64,000 nucleotides of DNA from positions 62,001 through 126,000 of the forward strand of contig NZ_JAUEQY010000003.1 of the NCBI RefSeq assembly GCF_030406325.1. Reading direction: 5' to 3'. Each line of letters opens with the position of its first letter. Position 1 is the stretch's first letter. Positions 24,244 to 31,076 of the stretch are shown in pieces. The position numbers were made by a program, and so were the translations under genes. The notes beneath the pieces are model-generated. The model saw only the letters and a list, made by a program, of their open reading frames with translations, had not been told where the DNA came from and did not search any database. This stretch comes from Actinomadura sp. DC4. GTDB lineage: Bacteria > Actinomycetota > Actinomycetes > Streptosporangiales > Streptosporangiaceae.

Positions 24244-25314
24244 ATGCCGACGAGACTCTATTCCGAGCGCCTCGGCCCGATATCGGACCGGCAGCTCCAG
24301 GCCGCTCTCGACCGCTTCGACCTGGGCCGGCTCATCGCGGCCGAACCGGTCCCGCACGGGCACTTCGGGCAGAACCTCTTCGTACGCAGCACCGCAGGGG
24401 AACACGTGCTGCGCGGCAACCCGTCCTTCGCCGCGCAGTTCGGCGCCGAGGGCTTCGCGGTGCGGCTGCTGTCCGAGCGCACCCGGGTGCCGGTCCCGAC
24501 GCCGTACCGGATCGACCCGGCCACCGGCGTCTTCGGCTGGAGCTACGTCATCATGCCGCGGATGCCCGGACTCCAGCCGTCCGCCCCGGAGGTACGCGGG
24601 CGCCTGGACGCCGCCGCCCGGCAGGAGATCGCGCGTGCCCTCGGCGGCAACCTCGCGGAGATGCACTCGGTGACCTCCGACAGTCCCGGCCGCTTCGACG
24701 CCCGTACGGGAGAGCTCGGCCCGCTGGAGCCGGCGGACGAGTCGGCCTGGACGCCGCGGAGCCGGTTCACCGGCCCACCTGTCACCGGCGTCCCGTACGC
24801 CCGCTGGGTGAGCGACCGGATCAAGAGCCGGCTCACGCTGGCCTGCGGGCACAACCGGACCGCGACCACCGCCGGTGACCTCGCCTGGGTGCGCGCCCTC
24901 CTGACCGAGGGCGCCGAAGCGCTGGCCGAGCCGTTCCGGCCGTGCCTGGTCATGGAGGACTACAAGGAGGGCAACCTCGTGGTCGCCCAGGACGGCGGGC
25001 GGTGGCGGGTCAGCGGGGTGTTCGACCTGGCCGAGTCCTACTTCGGCGACGGCGAGGCCGACCTCGCGCGTACGGTCTGCTCCTACCTCGATGAGGACCC
25101 GGACCTGGCGCGCGCGTTCCTGGACGCCTACGTCACCGCTCATCCTCCGCGCGCGGGCTTCGCCGAGCGCACGACGGCCTACCTTCTGCTCGACCGGGCG
25201 CTGCTGTGGGAGTTCTTCCAGCGCAACGGCCTGAGCTGGTGGCCGGAGTCCTGGACCTTCCGCGCGTGGGCCGAGCGCTACCTCTCCCTCATGGAGCCCG
25301 TCCTGCCCGCGTGA
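24244..25314 (+). CDS. APH-type phosphotransferase family protein
   Basis: 356 residues of the aminoglycoside phosphotransferase/choline kinase fold. The catalytic loop reads VMEDYKEGNLVV, with Asp and Asn in the HxDxxxxN positions but Glu replacing the usual His. The metal-binding Asp is in GVFDLAE. N-terminal GHFGQNLFV is the nucleotide loop. It phosphorylates a small hydroxylated substrate that cannot be named. Coupling with the glycosyltransferase suggests a sugar, lipid-sugar or glycoside. Confidence 0.82.
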   Translation: MPTRLYSERLGPISDRQLQAALDRFDLGRLIAAEPVPHGHFGQNLFVRSTAGEHVLRGNPSFAAQFGAEGFAVRLLSERTRVPVPTPYRIDPATGVFGWSYVIMPRMPGLQPSAPEVRGRLDAAARQEIARALGGNLAEMHSVTSDSPGRFDARTGELGPLEPADESAWTPRSRFTGPPVTGVPYARWVSDRIKSRLTLACGHNRTATTAGDLAWVRALLTEGAEALAEPFRPCLVMEDYKEGNLVVAQDGGRWRVSGVFDLAESYFGDGEADLARTVCSYLDEDPDLARAFLDAYVTAHPPRAGFAERTTAYLLLDRALLWEFFQRNGLSWWPESWTFRAWAERYLSLMEPVLPA

Positions 25315-26251
25315 CCTCAGCCGGGCTCGCGGGCTCCTCGGCTGCGCGCGTCTCGGCGGGGCGCCGGGACAGGTAGACGCCGACGAGGCAGAGCAGGCCG
25401 CCGCCGAGGGCGGGCAGGGCCGGCACCTCGCCGAGCAGCGTCCAGCCGAGCAGGATCGCGATCGGCGGCACGAGGTAGGTCGTCGTGCCGAGCCGCCCGG
25501 CGCTCGACCGGGCCAGCGCGTACGCCCAGGTGGTGAAGGCCAGCGCGGTCGGCATCACGCCGAGGTAGACGACCAGCGCGACGGTCTGGGGGCGGGCGTC
25601 CGACAGGTCGCCGGCCAGGCCCGGCCCGTACGGCAGGCAGACGACCGCGCCGATCGTGCAGGACAGCCAGGTCACGTGCAGGGCCGAGGCGTCCCTGAGC
25701 AGCGGTTTCTGCACCACGACGCTGATCGCGTACGCGACGGCGGCCACGACGCACAGCACCGAGCCCCACGCGTCGGCGCGCCCGCCCGAGGAGCTCGACA
25801 TGCCGATCACGACGACGCCGGCGAAGGAGATCAGCAGGCCGCCGACCAGCGGCCGGGGGAAGCCCTCGCGCAACACCGCCCCGGCCAGGACGGCGACGAG
25901 GAGGGGGCCGATGTTGACCAGCATCGCGGCGGTCCCGGCGTCGACGTGCCGCTCGGCCTCGTTGAGCGTCACGTTGTACAGGCCGAACCACAGCACCCCG
26001 CAGGTCACGAGCCGCGGCCAGGCGCTCCACCGGATCGGGGGGACCGCGCCCTTCCCGCGCCGGGCGAGGACCACCGCGCCGAGCACCGCGCTGCCGACGA
26101 GCAACCGGCCGAGCGACAGCTCCCCCGCCGACAGATCGCGGCCGACCCGCCGGATCGCCACGAAGGCCGACGCCCACAGCAGGACGGTGACCAGGATCGC
26201 CACGAGCGGGAGCGTGCGTGTACGCCGCGACGGCGCGGGTTCAATCGTCAT
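25289..26251 (-). CDS. EamA/DMT-family transporter
   Basis: 320 residues with ten predicted membrane helices and two EamA repeats: LLWASAFVAIRRVGRDLSAGELSLGRLLVG in the first, VVQKPLLRDASALHVTWLSC in the second, and TYLVPPIAILLGWTLLGEVP near the end. Such proteins export amino acids or other metabolites. The 3' end overlaps the convergent kinase gene by 26 bp. Confidence 0.92.
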   Translation of the reverse strand: MTIEPAPSRRTRTLPLVAILVTVLLWASAFVAIRRVGRDLSAGELSLGRLLVGSAVLGAVVLARRGKGAVPPIRWSAWPRLVTCGVLWFGLYNVTLNEAERHVDAGTAAMLVNIGPLLVAVLAGAVLREGFPRPLVGGLLISFAGVVVIGMSSSSGGRADAWGSVLCVVAAVAYAISVVVQKPLLRDASALHVTWLSCTIGAVVCLPYGPGLAGDLSDARPQTVALVVYLGVMPTALAFTTWAYALARSSAGRLGTTTYLVPPIAILLGWTLLGEVPALPALGGGLLCLVGVYLSRRPAETRAAEEPASPAEVTRAGRAP

Positions 26252-26329
26252 AGGCCCGAACCTACGGGTGGCAAATTTCGGCCGCTATCGAATATTCGCC
26301 CGTGGACGTCCTCCGCCGATAATCAGAGG

Positions 26330-27229
26330 ATGGACTCAGCGCAGCGGCTCGGTCTGTCCCCCGAATGGTCGCATCGCCTGGACGGTGTGGCCCCCGTCAA
26401 GCCACGGCTGCCGGCGCCCGGCGTGCTCGACCGGCTCGCCGTGGCGCCCGACGACGCCGCCGAGATCCGCGCGGGCTGGCCGTCCGACGAGTGGCCGGAG
26501 GAGCTTTCCTGGCTGCTCGGACGCGTCGTCGCCCTGGTGGGGGCGAACCTCGGCGGCGCGGGCTGGCTCGTGCCGGGCCCCTGGCTCCCGCGCGGGCTCG
26601 GACCGGACTGGAAGCACTTCTACGTCTATGTGTACCTCGCACTGCTGGAGGACGCGCTCGCCTACCACGCGCGGCGCGGCATCTCCGAGGAGGTCTCCTG
26701 GGCGACCCTCGCCGACCTGGGCCGCAACCTCGCCATCGACCGCCGGATGAACGGCGAGGGCTGGTCGGTGATGCTCCAGTGGCTGACTCTGCACGTACGC
26801 GGCGGACTCTACGAGCTCGGGCGGCTGCAGTACCAGCGGGCGCGGGAAGGCCGGCTGGCCCTGCACATCCCCCGATCCGGGCCGCTCACCCCGCAGGCGT
26901 GCGACGCGTCGCTGGAGCTCGCGCGCCCGTTCTTCAAGCGGCACTTCCCGAACGAGTCCTACGAGTCGGCGTCGTGCGGCTCGTGGCTGCTCGACCCGAT
27001 GCTCGCCGAATACCTCCCGCCGGGGTCCAACCTCCTGCGCTTCCAGCGCCGCTTCGAACTGCAGCCGGGCGGGGAGGACGCCGTCGACGACATCATGCAC
27101 TTCGTGTTCGGCACGCACACGACACCGCTGGACGGTCTCCGGGCCGAGACCTCACTCCAGCGGGCGGTGCTCGCCCACCTGCGGGCGGGTGGCCGCTGGC
27201 AACGCCGCACGGGCGTGCTCGCGCTGTAG
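26330..27229 (+). CDS. Acyltransferase-domain protein (DUF5596-type)
   Basis: 299 residues. The C-terminal two thirds carry patterns I know from actinobacterial proteins annotated as acyltransferase-domain (DUF5596) proteins with a GNAT-like fold: FYVYVYLALLEDALAYH, EEVSWATLADLGRNLAIDR, RGGLYELGRLQYQR, CGSWLLDPMLAEYLPPGSN and a TSLQRAV close. ATG 26330 has AGAGG just upstream. Acyl donor and acceptor are unknown. It is divergent from the EamA transporter. Confidence 0.7.
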   Translation: MDSAQRLGLSPEWSHRLDGVAPVKPRLPAPGVLDRLAVAPDDAAEIRAGWPSDEWPEELSWLLGRVVALVGANLGGAGWLVPGPWLPRGLGPDWKHFYVYVYLALLEDALAYHARRGISEEVSWATLADLGRNLAIDRRMNGEGWSVMLQWLTLHVRGGLYELGRLQYQRAREGRLALHIPRSGPLTPQACDASLELARPFFKRHFPNESYESASCGSWLLDPMLAEYLPPGSNLLRFQRRFELQPGGEDAVDDIMHFVFGTHTTPLDGLRAETSLQRAVLAHLRAGGRWQRRTGVLAL

Positions 27230-27232
27230 CTC

Positions 27233-28222
27233 TCAGCCGTCCTCGTCGATGAGGTCCCAGGTGCGGAGTTCGTCGGTCTCGCCGGTGAGCGGCGGGTCGG
27301 GGTCGTGGTCGGAGGGCCGTGGCGGCTCCGGGCCGTCGGGCCCGATGCGCACGGCGGTCTCGACGCGGATGATCCGGAAGCGGCGCCCCGCGACGCGTAC
27401 CTGGTGCACGCGGTCCTCGTCCAGGCGCTGGGCCGCCTGCCGGTAGGCCACGAGCTCCTCGTCGGAAGGTTCCAACAGCACCGGCACGATCTCCCGGAAG
27501 TAGGTGGCCAGGGCGCGGCGCGCGTCATGCGGGGAGGGGATCGCGCCCGTCTGGGCCGGCCAGTGCCCGTCCTTCTCCTCCGCGACGGCGAACCTCGGCG
27601 CCAGCACCGCGAGCCTCGGGTGGCTGGTCAGCGCCTGCTGGGCGTCGCGGGTGATGTCGGCGGGCACCATCGCTCCCCGGGGGACGGCCTCCCACCGCTC
27701 CCCCAGCAGCCCGGCGCCGCCCGGCGTCTCACCCGGGCCCAGCACGCCGGCGGTCATCTTCTCGAAGATGCCGTGCCGGGCGGTGCGGTCGGTGTCGGGG
27801 TCGGTGGAGCGCGGCGGCTCGGGGCCGGTCAGCCCGTACCGGAAGAACCGGTCCGCCCGTACGACGCGGAACCGGCGGCCGGCCACGACGAGTTCGTCGA
27901 GCCGCTCGTGCTCCAGCAGCGCCGACGCCGCCCAGTACATCTCGCGCTCGCTCGCGGGGATCGCCCGGCGGCGGGCCAGGATCCGGAACCACCAGCCGAG
28001 CCCGTCGCGCGCGGCCTGCGGCGTCGTGTCGGTCATGGTGCTCATCAGCCAGCCCGCGCCGGTCTGCTCCATCACCCCGAAGGTCGGGCCGAACCACAGC
28101 GTCGCCGGATGCGTCCGCTGCGCCCGGAGTGCCGCGAATCGCTCCGACCCGGCCACCTCCGCCGCCGACCATGGGAGATCACTGGAAAGAGCCGTGCCAT
28201 CACTACCTGTCACGTTCCACAT
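27233..28222 (-). CDS. DUF5954-like protein made of two similar halves
   Basis: 329 residues, soluble. Residues about 70-150 and 230-310 repeat the same pattern: VVAGRRFRVVRADRFFRYG...GPEPPRSTDPD versus RVAGRRFRIIRVETAVRIG...GPEPPRPSDHD. This is an internal duplication and matches my memory of DUF5954 proteins of Streptomyces and relatives, whose function is unknown. The ATG lies inside an inverted repeat (CACGTT 28211-28216, AACGTG 28228-28233), and the ribosome site is weak. Confidence 0.7.
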   Translation of the reverse strand: MWNVTGSDGTALSSDLPWSAAEVAGSERFAALRAQRTHPATLWFGPTFGVMEQTGAGWLMSTMTDTTPQAARDGLGWWFRILARRRAIPASEREMYWAASALLEHERLDELVVAGRRFRVVRADRFFRYGLTGPEPPRSTDPDTDRTARHGIFEKMTAGVLGPGETPGGAGLLGERWEAVPRGAMVPADITRDAQQALTSHPRLAVLAPRFAVAEEKDGHWPAQTGAIPSPHDARRALATYFREIVPVLLEPSDEELVAYRQAAQRLDEDRVHQVRVAGRRFRIIRVETAVRIGPDGPEPPRPSDHDPDPPLTGETDELRTWDLIDEDG

Positions 28223-28294
28223 ACTGCAACGTGACGCCTCGCCGCCGCAGGGATTCGCGAGACATGGCGGACACGACGGCCGCCACGACGCCGG

Positions 28295-29134
28295 TCAGTA
28301 GACGGACACGCCGTACGCGCTGAGGACCTCCAGGATCGGCTGGAAGTACGAGACGCCGCCGGAGGTGCAGTTGCCGGTGCCGCCGGACAGCAGGCCGAGC
28401 AGGATGGTCCCGTCGTACAGGGGGGCGCCGCTGTCGCCGGGCTCGCTGCAGATGGTGGTCCGGATCAGGCCGCTCACGGTGCCCTCGGCATAGTTGACCG
28501 TGGCGTTCAGCGCCGTGACGGTGCCGCAGTGGACGCCGGTCGTGCTGCCGCGCATGCAGACGTGCTCACCGACGTAGGCGTTGGCCGCGGAGGTGATGTC
28601 CTGGCTCCCGACGGCCCCCTCGTGGATCACCGTTCCGGTGTAGCGGACAAGAGAGTAGTCATCGCTCGGGAAGCGGCTGCCGACGGTGGTGCCGATGAGC
28701 ACTCCGCCGACCGTCCTCCAGGTGGTCGCGACCGTCCCGCAGTGCCCCGCGGTGATGAGGTAGTAGGTGGCGCCGCCGACGACGTTCGCGCCGAGGGTGC
28801 AGCGGTACACGCCGTTGCCGATGATGGGGTCTCCGCCGCTGAGCCGCAGGCCGAGCGTTCCCGCGACGCGCTCGACGCGTACGCCGTGAGAGGCCGCGAC
28901 GGCCCTGAGCCGGCCGAGGCGCGCGCCGGTGACCGTGCCGTCCGCGACGGCCACGACCGCGTGCGACCTCGGGTCGACCAGCCACACGGTGCCGGTGATC
29001 GCGGTCTGCGCGCTCAGGGTACGGGCGACCGTCTGGGGATCGGCCGCCGCAACCGTCGCGCGGGCGGTCGCCGGGGTGAGCAGCAGGCTCGCGACGAGCG
29101 CGGCGATTCCCCTCCGGCGAATGTGTGGTCTCAC
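28295..29134 (-). CDS. Secreted S1-family serine protease (streptogrisin/alpha-lytic type)
   Basis: 279 residues: signal peptide ([21 protein letters not shown]), a short pro-region up to about residue 95, then a chymotrypsin-fold domain. The triad is His in LITAGHCG, Asp in DDYSLVRY and Ser in [10 protein letters not shown]. Cys pairs such as YRCTLG/GHCG fit the usual disulfides. GTG 29134 has GGAGG at a good distance. The pro-region is shorter than in streptogrisins. It is divergent from the ABC transporter operon. Confidence 0.9.
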   Translation of the reverse strand: MRPHIRRRGIAALVASLLLTPATARATVAAADPQTVARTLSAQTAITGTVWLVDPRSHAVVAVADGTVTGARLGRLRAVAASHGVRVERVAGTLGLRLSGGDPIIGNGVYRCTLGANVVGGATYYLITAGHCGTVATTWRTVGGVLIGTTVGSRFPSDDYSLVRYTGTVIHEGAVGSQDITSAANAYVGEHVCMRGSTTGVHCGTVTALNATVNYAEGTVSGLIRTTICSEPGDSGAPLYDGTILLGLLSGGTGNCTSGGVSYFQPILEVLSAYGVSVY

Positions 29135-29392
29135 GCGTCCTCCAAGGGATCGGCACGCGCGGCGAGGTGCGCATGTCCGGCACATTCTGAATAGCCGTTC
29201 AGGTGGCGTACAGCCTTTCCTTCTGGCCGGTTCGGGCCAGGTCGCAGCGGTCGGCGGAAAGGCGAATTCCGGTCAGTGCGGGGTGGGGTAAGCCGTACTC
29301 GCGGTCCTCGTGGCGGCACGATCGATTCGCCGGCCGATGAAGATCAGGATGAGGTCCTGTCAATTTCCTCGCATCGAGAAAGGGACAGAATC

Positions 29393-30127
29393 GTGGATCA
29401 TACGATCGAGGTACGCGGGCTGACGAAGCACTACCGGTCCACGCTCGCGGTCGACGCGCTCTCCTTCGACGTCGCTCCCGGGGCCGTGACCGGCTTTCTC
29501 GGCCCGAACGGCGCGGGCAAGTCGACCGCCATGCGGATGATCCTGGGCCTGGACGCCCCGGACGCCGGGCACGCGCGGATCGGCGGGCGCCGTTATCGCG
29601 AGCTGCGCCGGCCGCTGCGCGAGGTCGGCGCCCTCCTGGAGGCCAAGGCGTTCCATCCCGGCCGGTCCGCCGCCGCCCACCTGACCGCGCTCGCCGCCGC
29701 GAACGACATCCCGCGCTCGCGGGTGGCCGAGGTGCTGGAGCTGGTCGGACTGGAGGGGGCCGCACGGCGGCGGGCCGGGAGGTTCTCGCTCGGCATGGCG
29801 CAGCGGCTGGGGCTGGCCGCCGCGCTGATCGGCGACCCCGGCGTCCTCGTCCTCGACGAGCCGGTCAACGGCCTGGACCCGGAGGGCATCCACTGGCTCC
29901 GGTCGCTGCTCCGCTCGCTGGCGGCCGAGGGCCGCACGGTCTTCGTCTCCAGCCACCTGATCGGCGAGATGGCCCTGACCGCCGACCGCCTGGTGGTGAT
30001 CGGCGCGGGCCGGCTGGTGGCCGACACCTCGGTCGCCGAACTCTCCGCGCGGTACGGCTCGCTCGAGACCGCGTTCCTGTCCCTGACGTCGGCCGGCGTC
30101 GAATACCGCGGAAAGGCCGCCTCATGA
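29393..30127 (+). CDS. ABC transporter ATP-binding protein
   Basis: 244 residues with Walker A GPNGAGKST, a Q-loop region, signature RFSLGMAQRLGLA and Walker B VLVLDEPVNGLDPEG, followed by the H-loop SSHLIGEM. It belongs to the drug/bacitracin-type exporters whose permease is a separate ABC-2 protein. GTG 29393 has AAAGGGA upstream. It overlaps the permease start by 4 nt. Confidence 0.93.
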   Translation: MDHTIEVRGLTKHYRSTLAVDALSFDVAPGAVTGFLGPNGAGKSTAMRMILGLDAPDAGHARIGGRRYRELRRPLREVGALLEAKAFHPGRSAAAHLTALAAANDIPRSRVAEVLELVGLEGAARRRAGRFSLGMAQRLGLAAALIGDPGVLVLDEPVNGLDPEGIHWLRSLLRSLAAEGRTVFVSSHLIGEMALTADRLVVIGAGRLVADTSVAELSARYGSLETAFLSLTSAGVEYRGKAAS

Positions 30128-30858
30128 CTCTCTTTTCCTCCGCGTGCCGGATGGAGTGGATCAAACTCCGCAGCCTGCGCTCGACCTGGTGGACGCTCGC
30201 GTTCACCGTCGCGGGCGCGATCGGAGTCGCCGTCGCCGTCGGCGTGAACACGAAGAACGCGTCCGGTGACCTGACGAACAACGCGCTGGCCGGCATCGCC
30301 CCGGGCCTGCTGATCATCGGCGTCCTCGGCGTGCTGACGATGACGAGCGAGTACTCGTCTGGAATGATCCGCGCGACGCTGGCCGCCGTACCGGCCCGCC
30401 CGGCGCTGCTCGCCGCCAAGGCGGCCGTCTTCGGCCTGATCACGCTGGTCCTGGGCGAGGCGACCGCGTTCCTCGCGTTCGTGGTGGGCGGGATGGCGTT
30501 GCCGTCGCGGGTCACGCCCCCGTCCTTCGGCGACCCGGGCGTGCTGCGGGCGGTCGTGCTGTCGGGAGCCGGCTTCTGCCTGGTCGGCCTGTTCGGCCTG
30601 GGCCTGGGCGCCATCATCCGCCACTCGGCCGCCGCCCTGGCGACGTACGCCGGCGCCGTGTTCGTCGCCGGCCAGCTGCTGGCGGTGACCCCGTCGGCGG
30701 CCCGCTGGGTGCCGCTGGCCATCGTGGGCGACTCGCTCGCCGACTCCCGCCCGACCGCCACCGGCCTGCCCCCCTGGACCGGCCTGGGAGTCCTGTCCCT
30801 GTACGCGGTGGTGACCCTCGCGGTGGGCGCCTGGCTCCTCGTCCGCCGCGACGCCTGA
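30124..30858 (+). CDS. ABC-2 type permease
   Basis: 244 residues with six hydrophobic segments and the ABC-2 beginning MEWIKLRSLRSTWWTLAFTV, followed by MTSEYSSGMIRATLAAVPARP, the coupling-helix region. It pairs with the preceding ATPase as a two-gene exporter, possibly for a peptide or lipid. It lies 9 kb from the RiPP operon, so a role in its export is only a possibility. Confidence 0.9.
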   Translation: MTLFSSACRMEWIKLRSLRSTWWTLAFTVAGAIGVAVAVGVNTKNASGDLTNNALAGIAPGLLIIGVLGVLTMTSEYSSGMIRATLAAVPARPALLAAKAAVFGLITLVLGEATAFLAFVVGGMALPSRVTPPSFGDPGVLRAVVLSGAGFCLVGLFGLGLGAIIRHSAAALATYAGAVFVAGQLLAVTPSAARWVPLAIVGDSLADSRPTATGLPPWTGLGVLSLYAVVTLAVGAWLLVRRDA

Positions 30859-30864
30859 CCTCGG

Positions 30865-30880
30865 TGGCCCGTCGGGGCCA
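30865..30880 (+). terminator. Short hairpin after the ABC permease gene
   Basis: TGGCCC (30865-30870) pairs perfectly with GGGCCA (30875-30880) around a GTCG loop, seven bases after the stop. No T tract follows. It plausibly ends the two-gene ABC operon. Confidence 0.4.
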
Positions 30881-30891
30881 GGCCGCGCGGC

Positions 30892-31049
30892 GTGACGGAA
30901 TTCGACGCGATCGCCGGTTCGTTCTGGGACGACGACCTCCCCGGCGTCCGGCGCTGTCCCTGGCGCCGGACTTCCGGTCCTTCGTCGAGGGCCTGAGGGA
31001 TTCCCGAGGACTGCCGGCAACGTACGGACCTCGCGCGGCGTCTGACTGA
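30892..31049 (+). other. Possible frameshifted small ORF before the NACHT gene
   Basis: From GTG 30892 one frame reads MTEFDAIAGSFWDDDLPG and then stops at 30994-30996. The next frame continues plausibly as ALSLAPDFRSFVEGLRDSRG to a stop at 31047-31049. Joined by a one-step frameshift near 30945 they would give a small protein of about 50 residues. This may be a broken gene or chance; no family is recognised. Confidence 0.25.
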
Positions 31050-31076
31050 TGGGCGCAGCGAGGAAAGGACGTCGCA

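Noticed and set aside
29187-29202. CTGAA/TTCAG dyad between the S1 protease and the ABC operon
   Set aside because: Five-base arms with a 6-nt gap and no nearby regulator gene; too weak to call an operator.
29393-30858. ABC exporter as RiPP immunity or export system
   Set aside because: It is 9 kb away on the other strand, with many unrelated genes between; no sequence link to the RiPP operon.
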